From: Dehalococcoidia bacterium
GTDB lineage: Bacteria > Chloroflexota > Dehalococcoidia > Dehalococcoidales > CSSed11-197
Direction: 5' to 3'
Length of the DNA stretch: 33,968 nt
Assembly (NCBI GenBank): GCA_003552785.1
Contig: PUOQ01000075.1
Location: 1 to 33,968, forward strand
Under the pieces are notes generated by a model. It did no database searches and was not told the origin of the DNA. It saw only the letters and a list, made by a program, of their open reading frames with translations. Position 1 is the first letter of the stretch. Each line of letters opens with the position of its first letter. Shown in pieces: positions 1-8,432 of this stretch. A program made the position numbers and the translations under genes.

Positions 1-120
1 CCCCGCCTCCGGCACCGCGACGCAGTTGAGCATCGGCAGCGTGTGCCCGGCCTGGCTCAGGTAGCGCAGGCCCATCTCCTCGAGGCCTTGGCGCAGCAGC
101 GCGTGCATCTGGCGATGCCG
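1..120 (-). other. High-G+C stretch encoding a class V aminotransferase-like peptide; probable chimeric contig end
   Basis: These 120 bases are about 72% G+C by hand count (87 of 120), whereas the following kilobases are roughly 40-45%. On the minus strand they encode a peptide containing [10 protein letters not shown] and [13 protein letters not shown], which resembles the C-terminal region of class V aminotransferases of the alanine/serine-glyoxylate type. The frame is continuous with the release-factor gene next to it, and the join falls around an Arg-His-Arg that would suit both families. An assembly chimera joined through short similarity is the simplest reading; a genuine gene fusion is less likely. 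Confidence 0.6.
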
Positions 121-612
121 GGCAAACCTTTTAGCTGAAGAGCCTCCCTGACGGTGCCTGCCATGAACCAGGCCGCTACCGGTTTTTCCAGTTAAAAGTT
201 CCTCACCTCTGGCTACACCCAGGGTATACCTACCGAGCCTTACGAGAACAATGGCTATAACATAGTCAATGTCAATTGCGTGTACAAAGGGTTTAACGTC
301 AATCGTTTCGGTGAAGTAGTATTTGTTAAATGGCACTGGAGGGATGATTAGCATATGTTCGGCATTGTCTGACCCTGTGTTAATAAATAAAGCAAATCCA
401 GTATCCGATTTTTTCATTTTAGCTAAAGCTTCCTCAGGAATGTAATCGAGAAAAGTACTATGCTTCAGGCTGTTTTCAACCTCCGAGATAGATGCAGGTG
501 GCAAAGAATAAATGGACACGCCTTTGCTGATATTGCTTTGAAATTGCTCAAGGAAAGGAGCAATACGTTTTCGATTCAGGTTTTTAGTAGAAATATTAAA
601 CTTGTCATTCAT
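1..612 (-). CDS. Vms1-like peptidyl-tRNA-releasing factor (acVLRF1-type), 3' end lost in a probable chimera
   Basis: The frame opens with ATG at 612-610, overlaps the mutS2 stop by four bases (ATGA), and stays open to base 1. About 164 residues (612 to ~121) look native. Residues 142-167 hold the signature: [17 protein letters not shown] followed by [10 protein letters not shown]. This matches the glycine-rich catalytic loop and Arg-rich helix of the eRF1/Vms1 superfamily, in the clade described from actinobacteria and Chloroflexi. The upstream part ([21 protein letters not shown], then a [18 protein letters not shown] strand pair) fits the family's N-terminal fold. Such proteins hydrolyse peptidyl-tRNA on stalled large ribosomal subunits. 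The catalytic Gln of Vms1 is not obvious here: the loop reads GGSSA. Past residue ~167 the sequence changes to an aminotransferase-like peptide of much higher G+C, so the true C-terminus is missing. Family assignment is fairly firm; substrate is inference. Confidence 0.72.
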   Translation of the reverse strand, partial: MNDKFNISTKNLNRKRIAPFLEQFQSNISKGVSIYSLPPASISEVENSLKHSTFLDYIPEEALAKMKKSDTGFALFINTGSDNAEHMLIIPPVPFNKYYFTETIDVKPFVHAIDIDYVIAIVLVRLGRYTLGVARGEELLTGKTGSGLVHGRHRQGGSSAKRFARHRQMHALLRQGLEEMGLRYLSQAGHTLPMLNCVAVPEAG

Positions 613-2951
613 TTAAAAGTCACCACGGTAACACCGTCACCGCCTTCATTTAAATTGCCAGGTTTTATTGAATTTATGAGTTTATTATCGGACAGGTAGG
701 CTCTGACTATCTGGCGTAATGTTCCCGTGCCATGTCCGTGTATTATGCGTACACTTTCAAGGTTGCTCATCAAGGCTTTGCTTATATATTCTTCAAGAAT
801 CCATTCTACATCTTCGGCTCTTTTTCCGCGCAAATCAAGCTCTAAGGGTGCGCGCTGTGCTTGCGCAGTGGATGGCTTTTTGATAACGGGCCTGGTTGAT
901 GTCTTGCTTCCTGGTGAAACTTTAGTAACTCTCTTCATATCCAGCGTAAATCGCATGGATCCTGATTCGGCGGTAAGCTGACTGGTTGCTGGATTGATCG
1001 AAACAACCTGAGCTTCTACCTCCATATCTTTTAACCATACTAAATCACCTTCGTGAAATTCTTCACCATCATCAGTATCATTCGTATTTAGATTTAGACA
1101 CCTGATTTTTTTATGAGAATTTTCTGCAATTGCCTTTGCGTGCTTCAGCTGGCTTTTTGAACGGCTCTTTTTTAACTGGCTGGTGGTTTCTTTAATTTCA
1201 TTATAAAGGCTGGTTACTTCTTTAACGACCCTGTCTCTGGCTTCGTCAAGTATTTGTTCCTCTGCCTTTTTGATTTCCTCAAGCCGTCTTTCCAGTTCAG
1301 CGCGAGCGTATTCTGCTTGTTGTTTTTCAAACATGGCATCCCGGCTAAATTTTGCAGCTTTTGCTTTTTCATTTGCTATCTCAATCAGCAACTGGTCAAG
1401 GTTGTGAGCCGGTGAAGCCAGCCGGTTTTTTGCAGCATCGATAATATCCGGAGGTATACCAAGACGGGAAGCGGTAATAAGTGCGTTGCTGCCGCCAGGA
1501 ATGCCGGTTATTAGCCGAAACGTTGGGGCAAATGTTTCGGGGTCAAATTCAAAAGAGGCATTTTGCATTTTGCTGTTTGAATGCGCAAGGCCTTTCAACT
1601 CATTAAAGTGGCTGGTGACGACGGTGGTTATATTTTCATCGGCTAAATAATTAACTATCGCTGCTGCCAGGGCAGAACCCTCCACCGGGTCGGTGCTTGT
1701 TCCCAGCTCGTCCAGTAGCACCAGGCTTTGATTTGATGCCTGTTTTAAAATGCGGCTGATATTACTAATGTGCCAGCTGAAAGATGATAATGTATTTTCT
1801 ATGCTTTGCTCATCTCCAATGTCTGCAAAAATGTTGTCAAAAACTGGAAACTGGGAAGAAGCGTCTACGGGTACTGGAAGGCCGGATTGAACCATCAAGC
1901 TCAAAAGACCAATTGTTTTTAGTGCAACTGTTTTACCACCCGTATTTGGTCCGGTGATTATAAAAGATGTAGCATAACTGCCTATTTCCAGGTCTAATGG
2001 TACGGCCTTATATCCGAGGAGCGGGTGGCGGGCTTTAACCAGCTTTAGGGACCTGCTTTTTTTAAAATCATTTATACATGGTTCTAAAGAACCTGTGTTA
2101 ACAGCAAATTTAGCTTTTGCCATTTCAAGGTCGATTTCAGCAAGAATGTCAATATTTTGTTTAACTTCATTCCGTTGGCTTCCTATTTTGCCACTCAAAA
2201 GAGATAGTATTCTTTCAATCTCTCTGGACTCTTCTAACTCCAGTTGCTTAAGCTCATTTCCTGTATCTACCGTGCTCCAGGGCTCGATGAAAACAGTTGC
2301 ACCGGTATTTGAAACATCATGTACAATTCCCTTGAATTCACGCTTGTGTTCAATTTTTACTGGAACTACATACCGTCCTTCTCGCTGGGTTATTATCGGC
2401 TCTTGAAGGACTTTTTGAGATTCATTCGACTTGACTATAGAATCCAGTTTTCGTAAAAGCTCATCACGAACGATTTTTAGCTGATTCCTGATATATTTCA
2501 GGGGTTGCGAAGCATCAGTGCAAACTTCGCCCCCGGGGCTAATAGTGCGAGATACTTCTTTCTGTATGTAGCCCAATTCATTCATATTTCTTGCGAGGCC
2601 TGAAAGCAAAGGAAAGTCGTTTTCCCTGCGCTCAAAAAATATTTTCGTCCTGTGGCATATGCTCAATGAATGTTGGATATCGAGAAATTGCTGCGGATCA
2701 AGTGTTTTACCACGTGAAGCACTGTCGGCCGGTTGTGTTACATCTTTTGTGCCTTCAAGTGAAAATGCAGGTTCCACCTTAAGTAAGCGTCTTGCTTCAG
2801 CGGACAGCATTAGCCGATGATTAATAACTTCCTGTTCAATGGAAGGGTTAATATCTAAAACTAATTTTTTGCTTTTTGCAAAGCTTGTATAACCGGAAAT
2901 GATATTTTTAATCTGCGTAAATTCAAGCAGTCTCAAACTTTCATTATCCAT
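609..2951 (-). CDS. mutS2: Endonuclease MutS2 / ribosome-collision factor RqcU
   Basis: The protein has 780 residues, the usual length for MutS2. An N-terminal core and lever region is followed by a MutS-type ATPase. The Walker A loop TGPNTGGKT lies near residues 332-341, Walker B with signature ([18 protein letters not shown]) near 410-428, and the VVTSHFNEL His-loop follows. After a long charged coiled coil (about 515-620) and a KOW-like segment comes a C-terminal Smr nuclease domain with LDLRG near 705 and HGHGTGTLR near 735-744. In Bacillus, MutS2 recognises collided ribosomes and splits them or cuts the mRNA; an older view links it to suppression of recombination. The downstream overlapping release-factor gene supports the ribosome role. 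A possible extended -10 (TGGTAGAAT, 2975-2967) lies 15 bases before the ATG, so the gene may have its own promoter despite a co-directional gene 74 bases upstream. Confidence 0.95.
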   Translation of the reverse strand: MDNESLRLLEFTQIKNIISGYTSFAKSKKLVLDINPSIEQEVINHRLMLSAEARRLLKVEPAFSLEGTKDVTQPADSASRGKTLDPQQFLDIQHSLSICHRTKIFFERRENDFPLLSGLARNMNELGYIQKEVSRTISPGGEVCTDASQPLKYIRNQLKIVRDELLRKLDSIVKSNESQKVLQEPIITQREGRYVVPVKIEHKREFKGIVHDVSNTGATVFIEPWSTVDTGNELKQLELEESREIERILSLLSGKIGSQRNEVKQNIDILAEIDLEMAKAKFAVNTGSLEPCINDFKKSRSLKLVKARHPLLGYKAVPLDLEIGSYATSFIITGPNTGGKTVALKTIGLLSLMVQSGLPVPVDASSQFPVFDNIFADIGDEQSIENTLSSFSWHISNISRILKQASNQSLVLLDELGTSTDPVEGSALAAAIVNYLADENITTVVTSHFNELKGLAHSNSKMQNASFEFDPETFAPTFRLITGIPGGSNALITASRLGIPPDIIDAAKNRLASPAHNLDQLLIEIANEKAKAAKFSRDAMFEKQQAEYARAELERRLEEIKKAEEQILDEARDRVVKEVTSLYNEIKETTSQLKKSRSKSQLKHAKAIAENSHKKIRCLNLNTNDTDDGEEFHEGDLVWLKDMEVEAQVVSINPATSQLTAESGSMRFTLDMKRVTKVSPGSKTSTRPVIKKPSTAQAQRAPLELDLRGKRAEDVEWILEEYISKALMSNLESVRIIHGHGTGTLRQIVRAYLSDNKLINSIKPGNLNEGGDGVTVVTFK

Positions 2952-3025
2952 CAGCTATTTGCCACCATTCTACCAGCAGGATAAATACACAGGCATAAAT
3001 ATTTATGTTGGGTTAACAGGATTGT

Positions 3026-3256
3026 TTATTCACCCTTTTCACCCCCTTGGGGAAATCTTTGCTCAAAACATTCGCGTGCACTTGTGCACCAGTCCGCACA
3101 AGACGGTGTTTTTTCCCGGTATACCCAGTTTTTGCACAGTTTGCACTTAATTCGTGTTTCATCGGAGAAAATTTCAACGCTTCTACTGCATTTCGGGCAA
3201 TTAAAAAGGTCTGCCTTTAGGTTTCGGCTGTCCTGGCCCGGACAATGGTTAAACAT
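3026..3256 (-). CDS. Small zinc-ribbon protein of unknown function
   Basis: This 76-residue protein carries CPKC near residue 20 and CKLC near residue 38, which together can form one zinc ribbon. A further Cys-rich tail (PSCADWCTSARECF) follows and could bind a second metal. The pattern is a CPxC ribbon, then an IKC strand, then a C-x3-W-C helix. It resembles short conserved proteins of anaerobic bacteria that have no known role. A purine-rich GGGGGGCAGGA sequence precedes the ATG. It lies 74 bases upstream of mutS2 on the same strand, so co-transcription is possible. No enzyme motif is visible. Confidence 0.7.
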   Translation of the reverse strand: MFNHCPGQDSRNLKADLFNCPKCSRSVEIFSDETRIKCKLCKNWVYREKTPSCADWCTSARECFEQRFPQGGEKGE

Positions 3257-3293
3257 ATTATCCTGCCCCCCCGATACTACTTATGATATGTAT

Positions 3294-3309
3294 ATTATAT
3301 CTAATTATA
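3294..3309 (-). promoter_or_regulatory. AT-rich promoter region upstream of the zinc-ribbon gene
   Basis: Two TATAAT hexamers lie on the minus strand (3309-3304 and 3299-3294), 38-53 bases before the ATG at 3256. Neither has a convincing -35 box. Placement suits the zinc-ribbon/mutS2 transcript. Confidence 0.35.
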
Positions 3310-3366
3310 ATACGAGTGAATACTTGTATAAAACCTGTAAACCTGATTATTAATTGAAAAGTATAT

Positions 3367-3409
3367 AATAATTAGAGGTCTGCCTTGTAAAAGCAGACCT
3401 CTAATTATT
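3367..3409. terminator. Perfect 17-bp hairpin, terminator between converging or tandem transcripts
   Basis: Bases 3367-3383 are the exact reverse complement of 3393-3409, with a 9-base loop. The stem is AT-rich at its base and contains GAGGTCTGC. It sits 16 bases past the stop codon of the dihaem lipoprotein on the minus strand. Its A/T-rich flanks would give a U-rich tail in either direction, so it can act bidirectionally. Confidence 0.8.
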
Positions 3410-3425
3410 TAGCTACTAAGATACA

Positions 3426-3845
3426 TTAGTATTCCAGGGCGTGGCAATCATAGCACTCGTCTTGAGGAAAATCTGAATGGAAGCCATCGTCCGGAACTGG
3501 GTCGGTGCCGCCAAGCATGTGGCAGATCATACACAGGTTATCATAACCCGGTCCACCGGGATGAGAGGTGATCGGCATGGCGTCTTCAGCAGTGGGTTCT
3601 TTTGGCCCAACAGGTTCGGTCGGTGTAGGAGTCGGTGTAGGTGTAGGAGTCGGTGTAGGCGTAGGCGTCGGCGTCGGTGTCGGCGTAGGAGTCGGTGTAG
3701 GCGTAGGCGTCGGTGTAGGAGTCGGTGAGGGTGTTGGCGTGGGTGTAGGAGTCGGGTCCGGCTCGCCGTTGCTGCCGCACGCTGCTAAGCCGGCCATGCT
3801 GGAAACCAGTAACAGGCTGATTAAAATAAAGACAACCCTTTTCAT
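3426..3845 (-). CDS. Dihaem c-type cytochrome-like lipoprotein with a Pro-Thr repeat stalk
   Basis: The 139-residue product starts with a short basic N-terminus, a hydrophobic segment and a lipobox (LAAC, Cys near residue 22), so it should be a secreted, lipid-anchored protein. A stalk of about 25 Pro-Thr dipeptides (residues ~30-76) follows. The C-terminal ~60 residues contain two haem c attachment motifs, CMICH and CYDCH, the second four residues from the end. Several extra His residues (SHPGG, GFHSDFP) could be axial ligands. A GGAG sequence lies about 15 bases before the ATG, unusually far. It is divergent from a second dihaem lipoprotein at 4223-4585 with the same architecture but a different stalk. 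An extracytoplasmic electron-transfer role is inferred; no close family is recognised. Confidence 0.82.
   Translation of the reverse strand: MKRVVFILISLLLVSSMAGLAACGSNGEPDPTPTPTPTPSPTPTPTPTPTPTPTPTPTPTPTPTPTPTPTPTPTPTEPVGPKEPTAEDAMPITSHPGGPGYDNLCMICHMLGGTDPVPDDGFHSDFPQDECYDCHALEY
3616..3755. repeat. Imperfect 6-bp tandem repeat encoding the Pro-Thr stalk
   Basis: The plus strand shows more than twenty imperfect copies of a GGNGTN unit (GGTGTA, GGAGTC, GGCGTC, GGCGTA). On the minus strand these encode alternating Pro and Thr. Third-position variation preserves the dipeptide, so the repeat is maintained as protein, yet its length can change by slippage without shifting frame. Confidence 0.9.
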
Positions 3846-4222
3846 GTAAGTGTGACCTATCTCCTTTCTTTATAAATTTTAAAATACTTTGCAAATATTT
3901 CAGAAATAGCAGTAAACTTATTTATTATATCCTTAGGCCGACAGTATTACAAATCAGAAGAATGAGCGCTATACAACCTAATACAGCCTGCAATATTTCA
4001 GGATATTTTTAAATATATTCCAATAAGTTGATTATACTAACAAATAATTGTTGAAATGTTGAGCAGTATATACTATAATAAACAAATATTTATAAGTATT
4101 ATTTTGCCGATGTGTATGTAATATAGATAGAGGAAATGATAGTAATTAATCTGGTAACAGTTTTTGTAATGAGTTGCGTTCGAATATCTAAAATAGATTG
4201 ACAAATATAAAGGAGACAAAGC
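3846..4222. other. Divergent AT-rich intergenic region between the two dihaem lipoprotein genes
   Basis: These 377 bases lie between two divergently transcribed lipoprotein genes and should contain both promoters. The stretch is strongly AT-rich with many TATAAT-like runs, so no single promoter can be chosen with confidence. An SD-like AAAGGAGA (4209-4216) precedes the plus-strand ATG at 4223. I see no convincing coding frame, RNA gene or long inverted repeat. Confidence 0.55.
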
Positions 4223-4585
4223 ATGAAAAAAGGGTTTTTGTTCACTGTAATTTCCCTGACTCTGGTGATGGTAGCGTTGGTTATTGGCGCATGCGTTCAG
4301 GGAGAGACAACCACACAAACGGTCACTCAAACCGAAACCTCAACAGTCACCTCGACTATCGAAACCACCGTAACACAGACTGTTACCGCCACATTAGCTC
4401 CCGGGGGTAATCCTCCGGAAACACCGCACTCCCTGGAACTGGATTATGGCCACTGTTTTAGTTGCCACATAATTCCACTGGGGCATGAGGGGAGGCACAC
4501 CGTTGAACATGAATGTGCCGGGTGTCATGTTGAGGCCCCACAATCCGAATGGACCTATGGAGAGGGTGCACCGGGCGCAGATTAA
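4223..4585 (+). CDS. Dihaem c-type cytochrome-like lipoprotein with a Thr-rich stalk
   Basis: The 120-residue product has a Lys-rich start, a hydrophobic segment and a lipobox-like IGAC (Cys near residue 24). A Thr/Val/Glu stalk (about residues 28-58) contains repeated TVTQT-like units. The C-terminal half has two haem c motifs, CFSCH and CAGCH, with nearby His residues (PHSLE, LGHEGRH, VEHE) that could serve as axial ligands. The organisation matches the divergent neighbour at 3426-3845, though the stalks differ entirely. AAAGGAGA precedes the ATG at a normal distance, and a strong hairpin terminator follows, so the gene is probably monocistronic. A surface electron carrier is the likely role; its partner is unknown. 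The molybdenum hydroxylase 5 kb downstream is one possible donor. Confidence 0.82.
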   Translation: MKKGFLFTVISLTLVMVALVIGACVQGETTTQTVTQTETSTVTSTIETTVTQTVTATLAPGGNPPETPHSLELDYGHCFSCHIIPLGHEGRHTVEHECAGCHVEAPQSEWTYGEGAPGAD

Positions 4586-4603
4586 AATTATAACTCCTTA
4601 AGA

Positions 4604-4642
4604 ATAACTAAAAGGCCGGCAATTAGCCGGCCTTTTAGTTAT
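4604..4642 (+). terminator. Intrinsic terminator after the dihaem lipoprotein
   Basis: Bases 4604-4620 and 4626-4642 form a perfect 17-bp stem with a 5-base loop. The stem has a GC core (GGCCGGC) flanked by AAAA and TTTT, which places a U tract at the 3' side. It begins 19 bases after the stop codon. Confidence 0.88.
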
Positions 4643-4663
4643 GTCAAGCACATGGTATTGACA

Positions 4664-4672
4664 TGTTATAAT
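4664..4672 (+). promoter_or_regulatory. Extended -10 promoter for the sensor kinase operon
   Basis: TGTTATAAT is a perfect extended -10 (TG-n-TATAAT), 57 bases before the TTG start at 4730. A TTGACA just upstream (4658-4663) is only three bases from the -10, so it cannot be the matching -35; no other good -35 is seen. Confidence 0.55.
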
Positions 4673-4729
4673 ACAGTCTTTTAGTATAAGATTTATAAAG
4701 AGCAGGGGTATTATATTTAAGGGGTCAGG

Positions 4730-7612
4730 TTGTTGGATGTCAAAATGAATACTCTTAAACCCGGCGACCATCTGTGTCTTTTGCATGAAAGTCATGATGA
4801 CTGGCTTTTAAGTATTGCCTCTTTTATCCATTCAGGCCTTACTTCGAATCAAAAATGCCTGTATATTACTGATTATCATACAGCTGATGAAATCAGAGAG
4901 CATTTGGCATTGAATGGTGTTGATATCAAAAGCCACCTCTTGAATGGACAACTCGCAATACTTGATTCAAAAGACGTGTATCTCATAGATGGTTGCTTCG
5001 ACTCGGGCCGGACCATAAGCCTTCTTCAAAATGAAACCCGTAAAGCCATGGATGAAGGCTATGATGCCCTGCGGGCTACCGGTGAGATGAGCTGGGCCAT
5101 AAAGAATATGCCCGGTTCAGACAAACTGGCCGAATACGAAGCAAACCTCAAATCAGGCCTTTTTGAAACTTCTGCCTGCATTGCAGTATGCCAGTATGAC
5201 CTTACCAGGTTCGAACCGGATATTTTAAAGGAAGTTCTAAAAACGCATCCGTATGTGATCTGGCGAGGAAAAATTCTTCAAAATTGTTATTATGACCCTG
5301 CGACGGCTCATTCCAGCTACAAAGACATGTATGATGAAATAATAAACTGCCTTTCACACCTTGAAACTCAACATGCCAGGCAAAAAGAACTTGCAGAAAG
5401 CGAAGAGCGATACCGCGCTCTTGTTGACCTGAGCTCTGAAGTCGGTGAAAGCATTCTGATGGTGCAGGATATCGAAGGCAAAGAAGGCGTTATTACCTTT
5501 GCCAGCGACCAATTTGTGCGTATTACTGGATATAGCAAGGATGAGTTAATCGGCAGGGCCGGCTTTGACTTTATATCACCCGAACACCGACAAGCCGCCC
5601 TTGAAAGACACCGCAGAAAAATGAAGGGGGAATCGCTTCCCGGGTTATATGAAATTAATATTGTATGCAAAGACGGCTCATATATAGATGTTGAACTTAC
5701 TTCAGCTGTTACAAGGTATAAAGACCGGCTTGCCAATGTTATATACCTCCGAGATATTTCTGAAAGAAAAGAACTTGAAAATAAACTTGCTGATGAGAAG
5801 GAAAAATACCAGACTATTTTTGAAGAAGCACCTATTGCCCTGTGGGAGCTAGATTATTCTGAACTGAAGAAATATTTCGACAGTTTAAAAAGCCAGGGAG
5901 TAACAGATTTTAAGAAGTATTTCGATGAAAACATGGAAGCGTATATCAGGGCTGTCAGAATATCAAAAATGGTCCGTTTTAACAAAGGGCACCGTGATCT
6001 TTGGGAGCTTGACGATGAAGACACTTTTGAGGATTACTGGGAAAAATCAAGAAAGTATTTTTTCAAAGGGTCCGATAACTACAAAGCTTTAATGGATGAT
6101 TTTGTCAGGCTGGCACATGGGCACACGAGTTTTACCAAAGAAGAGCCCGTGCAAACAACCAGGGGCAATAGGCGCTACATTCTCACCCGTTTTGCTATTG
6201 CTCCGGGTTATGAGCAAACATGGGCCAGGGTGTTTGCATCTTTAGTTGATATTACCGACCGAAAGACGGCAGAGTTAAAACTGCAGGAATCCGAACAAAA
6301 ATGGCACACCCTATTTCAGGGAGCGCCTGTTGCAATGTGGGAGCTCGATTATACCGAAGTAAAGTATTTTATCGAAAAACTGAAGGCCAGGGGAACAACA
6401 GATTTTAACCGATACTTTAAAGAAAATCTTGATGCAGTGAAATATTGCATTGAAATACCAAATAAGATAATGGACGTCAATGCTGCTGCGCACCGCCTAT
6501 TTGAAACAAGCAGCTTTTTAGAACTATCGGAGAAAATTAAAAGCGCTGGTGACACCGAAGAATCCGGCTACCAAAATTATCAACACATATTGGCTTCGCT
6601 TGCCGGAGGTGAAAATGAAATTGCATTCGAGAGCAATATTTGTACAGCAAAAGGGAATGGCAGGGTTGTATTAATCCATTATTCCGTCCCGCATGAACAG
6701 CAGCAAACTCTTTCCAGGGTATTTGTATCAGCAGTAGATATTACCGCCAGGAAACACGCCGAAGGTGAACTGAAGACATATCAAAAGAATCTTGAAAACA
6801 TGGTAAAAAAGAGAACTGAACAGCTAAAAAAAGAAATGGAGCAAAGAATACTTGCAGAAAAAAAATACAAAGATCTCTACGAGGAAGAATCACGATTAAG
6901 ACGGGAGATCGAAGCCGTTAGCGAACAAAGGGTGAGATATACGAGATCAATTGTCCACGAACTAAAAACCCCGCTTACTTCACTGGTTGTTGCAAATGAT
7001 CATTTAGCCGAAAATCTTTCAGGTGCGAATAGAGAATTTGCCCTGGCTGCCAGAAGAAGCACTTTGAGGCTGGAGCATAGAATCAATGAACTGCTGGATG
7101 TCTCCAAAGGTGAAGTTGGACTCCTTGAACTTGATCGCAACGAAATCAACCTGTACCAGATGTTAAAAGAACTTGTTAGAGATATAAAACCGCTGGTGCA
7201 TAAGGCAAACCAGCAATTAAAATTGAAAATTGATGACAACCTTCCATTTGCATATGCAGATGAGGGGAGAATTAACCAGGTCATTACCAATCTTGTAGAC
7301 AATGCCATAAAATTCAATTCACCCGGAGGCACGATTACAATTGAAGTTGGTTGTGAAAACGGAAATATAATGTTTTATGTTAAAGATCAGGGTCCGGGTA
7401 TAAAAGAAAGTGAATTGGAATTATTGTTTGAGCCTTACAAAGGGGTAAAGAGAGACAGTTCTACCGGTGGCCTTGGTTTGGGTTTACCCCTCTCAAAAAT
7501 GCTGGTTGAGCTGCACGGCGGTGATCTAAAATTTGAAACCGGAAAATCTAATGGTAGCTGTTTCTACTTTTCCATACCGTTAAAACAGTTCAACCGGCAA
7601 AATTTATTATGA
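4730..7612 (+). CDS. Cytoplasmic sensor histidine kinase: MEDS domain, three PAS domains, HisKA, HATPase
   Basis: This 960-residue kinase has no membrane segment. Residues ~9-195 match the MEDS sensory domain known from the methanogen/methylotroph regulator DcmR (PGDHLCLLH start, DALRATGEMSWA centre, WRGKILQN end). Three PAS regions follow at about 225-345, 361-515 and 524-680. The second and third are tandem duplicates: each opens with AP(I/V)A(L/M)WELDY and ends in a VDIT(D/A)RK motif. A coiled coil (about 685-735) leads to HisKA with the phosphoacceptor His743 in VHELKTP. The ATPase has NLVDNAIKFN near 855, DQGPGIKE near 885 and GGLGLGLPLSK near 915. A TTG start at 4730 is six bases from AAGGGG; ATG at 4745 is the alternative. 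The gene overlaps the next regulator by four bases. The signal is unknown; MEDS is thought to sense hydrocarbon derivatives. Confidence 0.9.
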   Translation: MLDVKMNTLKPGDHLCLLHESHDDWLLSIASFIHSGLTSNQKCLYITDYHTADEIREHLALNGVDIKSHLLNGQLAILDSKDVYLIDGCFDSGRTISLLQNETRKAMDEGYDALRATGEMSWAIKNMPGSDKLAEYEANLKSGLFETSACIAVCQYDLTRFEPDILKEVLKTHPYVIWRGKILQNCYYDPATAHSSYKDMYDEIINCLSHLETQHARQKELAESEERYRALVDLSSEVGESILMVQDIEGKEGVITFASDQFVRITGYSKDELIGRAGFDFISPEHRQAALERHRRKMKGESLPGLYEINIVCKDGSYIDVELTSAVTRYKDRLANVIYLRDISERKELENKLADEKEKYQTIFEEAPIALWELDYSELKKYFDSLKSQGVTDFKKYFDENMEAYIRAVRISKMVRFNKGHRDLWELDDEDTFEDYWEKSRKYFFKGSDNYKALMDDFVRLAHGHTSFTKEEPVQTTRGNRRYILTRFAIAPGYEQTWARVFASLVDITDRKTAELKLQESEQKWHTLFQGAPVAMWELDYTEVKYFIEKLKARGTTDFNRYFKENLDAVKYCIEIPNKIMDVNAAAHRLFETSSFLELSEKIKSAGDTEESGYQNYQHILASLAGGENEIAFESNICTAKGNGRVVLIHYSVPHEQQQTLSRVFVSAVDITARKHAEGELKTYQKNLENMVKKRTEQLKKEMEQRILAEKKYKDLYEEESRLRREIEAVSEQRVRYTRSIVHELKTPLTSLVVANDHLAENLSGANREFALAARRSTLRLEHRINELLDVSKGEVGLLELDRNEINLYQMLKELVRDIKPLVHKANQQLKLKIDDNLPFAYADEGRINQVITNLVDNAIKFNSPGGTITIEVGCENGNIMFYVKDQGPGIKESELELLFEPYKGVKRDSSTGGLGLGLPLSKMLVELHGGDLKFETGKSNGSCFYFSIPLKQFNRQNLL

Positions 7613-8289
7613 ACATTTTAATAATCGATGATGATCCGGAAATAATCAACGTAATAAGCCTCACTCTCCGGGTGGGGTGGCCGGGTGTCGAGATAAATTC
7701 TGCCCGCCTGGGACAACATGGGCTGGACCTGGTGGAAACCAAGCAGCCAGACCTGGTTGTTCTCGATCTGGGCTTGCCGGACATTAGCGGCTTTGAAGTT
7801 CTAAAGCAAATAAGACTCTTCTCCGATGTCCCGGTGGTTATTTTAACTGTAAGCGAACAGGAAGCTGATGTTGTTAGTGGCCTTGAAATGGGTGCCAATG
7901 AATACATAACAAAACCCTTCAGGCAGATGGAATTACTCGCCAGGCTCAAATCTACATTGAGATTGCTTTATTCGCCGGAAAAATCGGAAAGTTTTATAAA
8001 AATCGGAACGTATAATTTTTTCCCTCAGATGCGCAAACTGGAAAGCAGGCACCAAAATATTTCTTTAACACCCACCGAAGCTACTATTTTACTTCATCTG
8101 GCAAGAAACCGGGGAAAAACAGTCACCTACGCAAGCATTGCTCAAAAATTGTGGGAGGGTGACTACCCTGGTTCTTCCGAAGCAATTCGGGTTTACTTGC
8201 GAAACTTAAGAAAGAAAGTTGAAAAGGACCCCGCTAACCCCAAAATTATAAAGACAAGCCCCGGAATTGGTTATTACCTCTTTTCTTAA
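7609..8289 (+). CDS. OmpR/PhoB-family response regulator
   Basis: The 226-residue protein has a receiver domain with the acidic pocket Asp7-Asp8-Asp9, phosphoacceptor Asp53 (LVVLDLGLPD), Thr80 and Lys102 (ITKPF). A C-terminal winged helix (about 127-226) contains SLTPTEATIL and the recognition region EAIRVYLRNLRKKVE, typical of OmpR-type DNA binders. Its ATG overlaps the kinase stop by four bases, so the two are translationally coupled and should be cognate. Target genes are not known; the nearest candidates are the downstream genes up to the molybdenum hydroxylase operon. Confidence 0.93.
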   Translation: MNILIIDDDPEIINVISLTLRVGWPGVEINSARLGQHGLDLVETKQPDLVVLDLGLPDISGFEVLKQIRLFSDVPVVILTVSEQEADVVSGLEMGANEYITKPFRQMELLARLKSTLRLLYSPEKSESFIKIGTYNFFPQMRKLESRHQNISLTPTEATILLHLARNRGKTVTYASIAQKLWEGDYPGSSEAIRVYLRNLRKKVEKDPANPKIIKTSPGIGYYLFS

Positions 8290-8316
8290 CCATTTTACTT
8301 CTTCTTTTCTGTATCA

Positions 8317-8340
8317 ATAAGAATATTATTATATTCTTAT
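8317..8340. repeat. 10-bp AT-rich inverted repeat, possible operator or weak terminator
   Basis: ATAAGAATAT (8317-8326) and ATATTCTTAT (8331-8340) are perfect inverted repeats with a 4-base spacer, 28 bases after the response-regulator stop. With no GC core it would make a weak terminator; a dimer-binding operator for the downstream gene is equally possible. Confidence 0.4.
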
Positions 8341-8432
8341 AACGAAATCATAATATTACTCTGCATTTAATCACGGGCTTTCTTATATAACTCTGATATC
8401 CTTTTACGCAACAAAACCTGGAATTGATATTG

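Noticed and set aside
3477-3849. Plus-strand frames giving long Gly-Val or Arg-rich proteins opposite the Pro-Thr stalk
   Set aside because: They are by-products of the 6-bp repeat. The minus-strand frame has a signal peptide, lipobox and two CxxCH motifs.
4658-4672. TTGACA followed by TATAAT before the sensor kinase as a consensus promoter pair
   Set aside because: Only three bases separate the hexamers; about 17 are needed. Only the extended -10 was kept.
8317-8340. Strong terminator after the response regulator
   Set aside because: The inverted repeat lacks a GC core and a T tract, so it was listed only as a repeat or possible operator.
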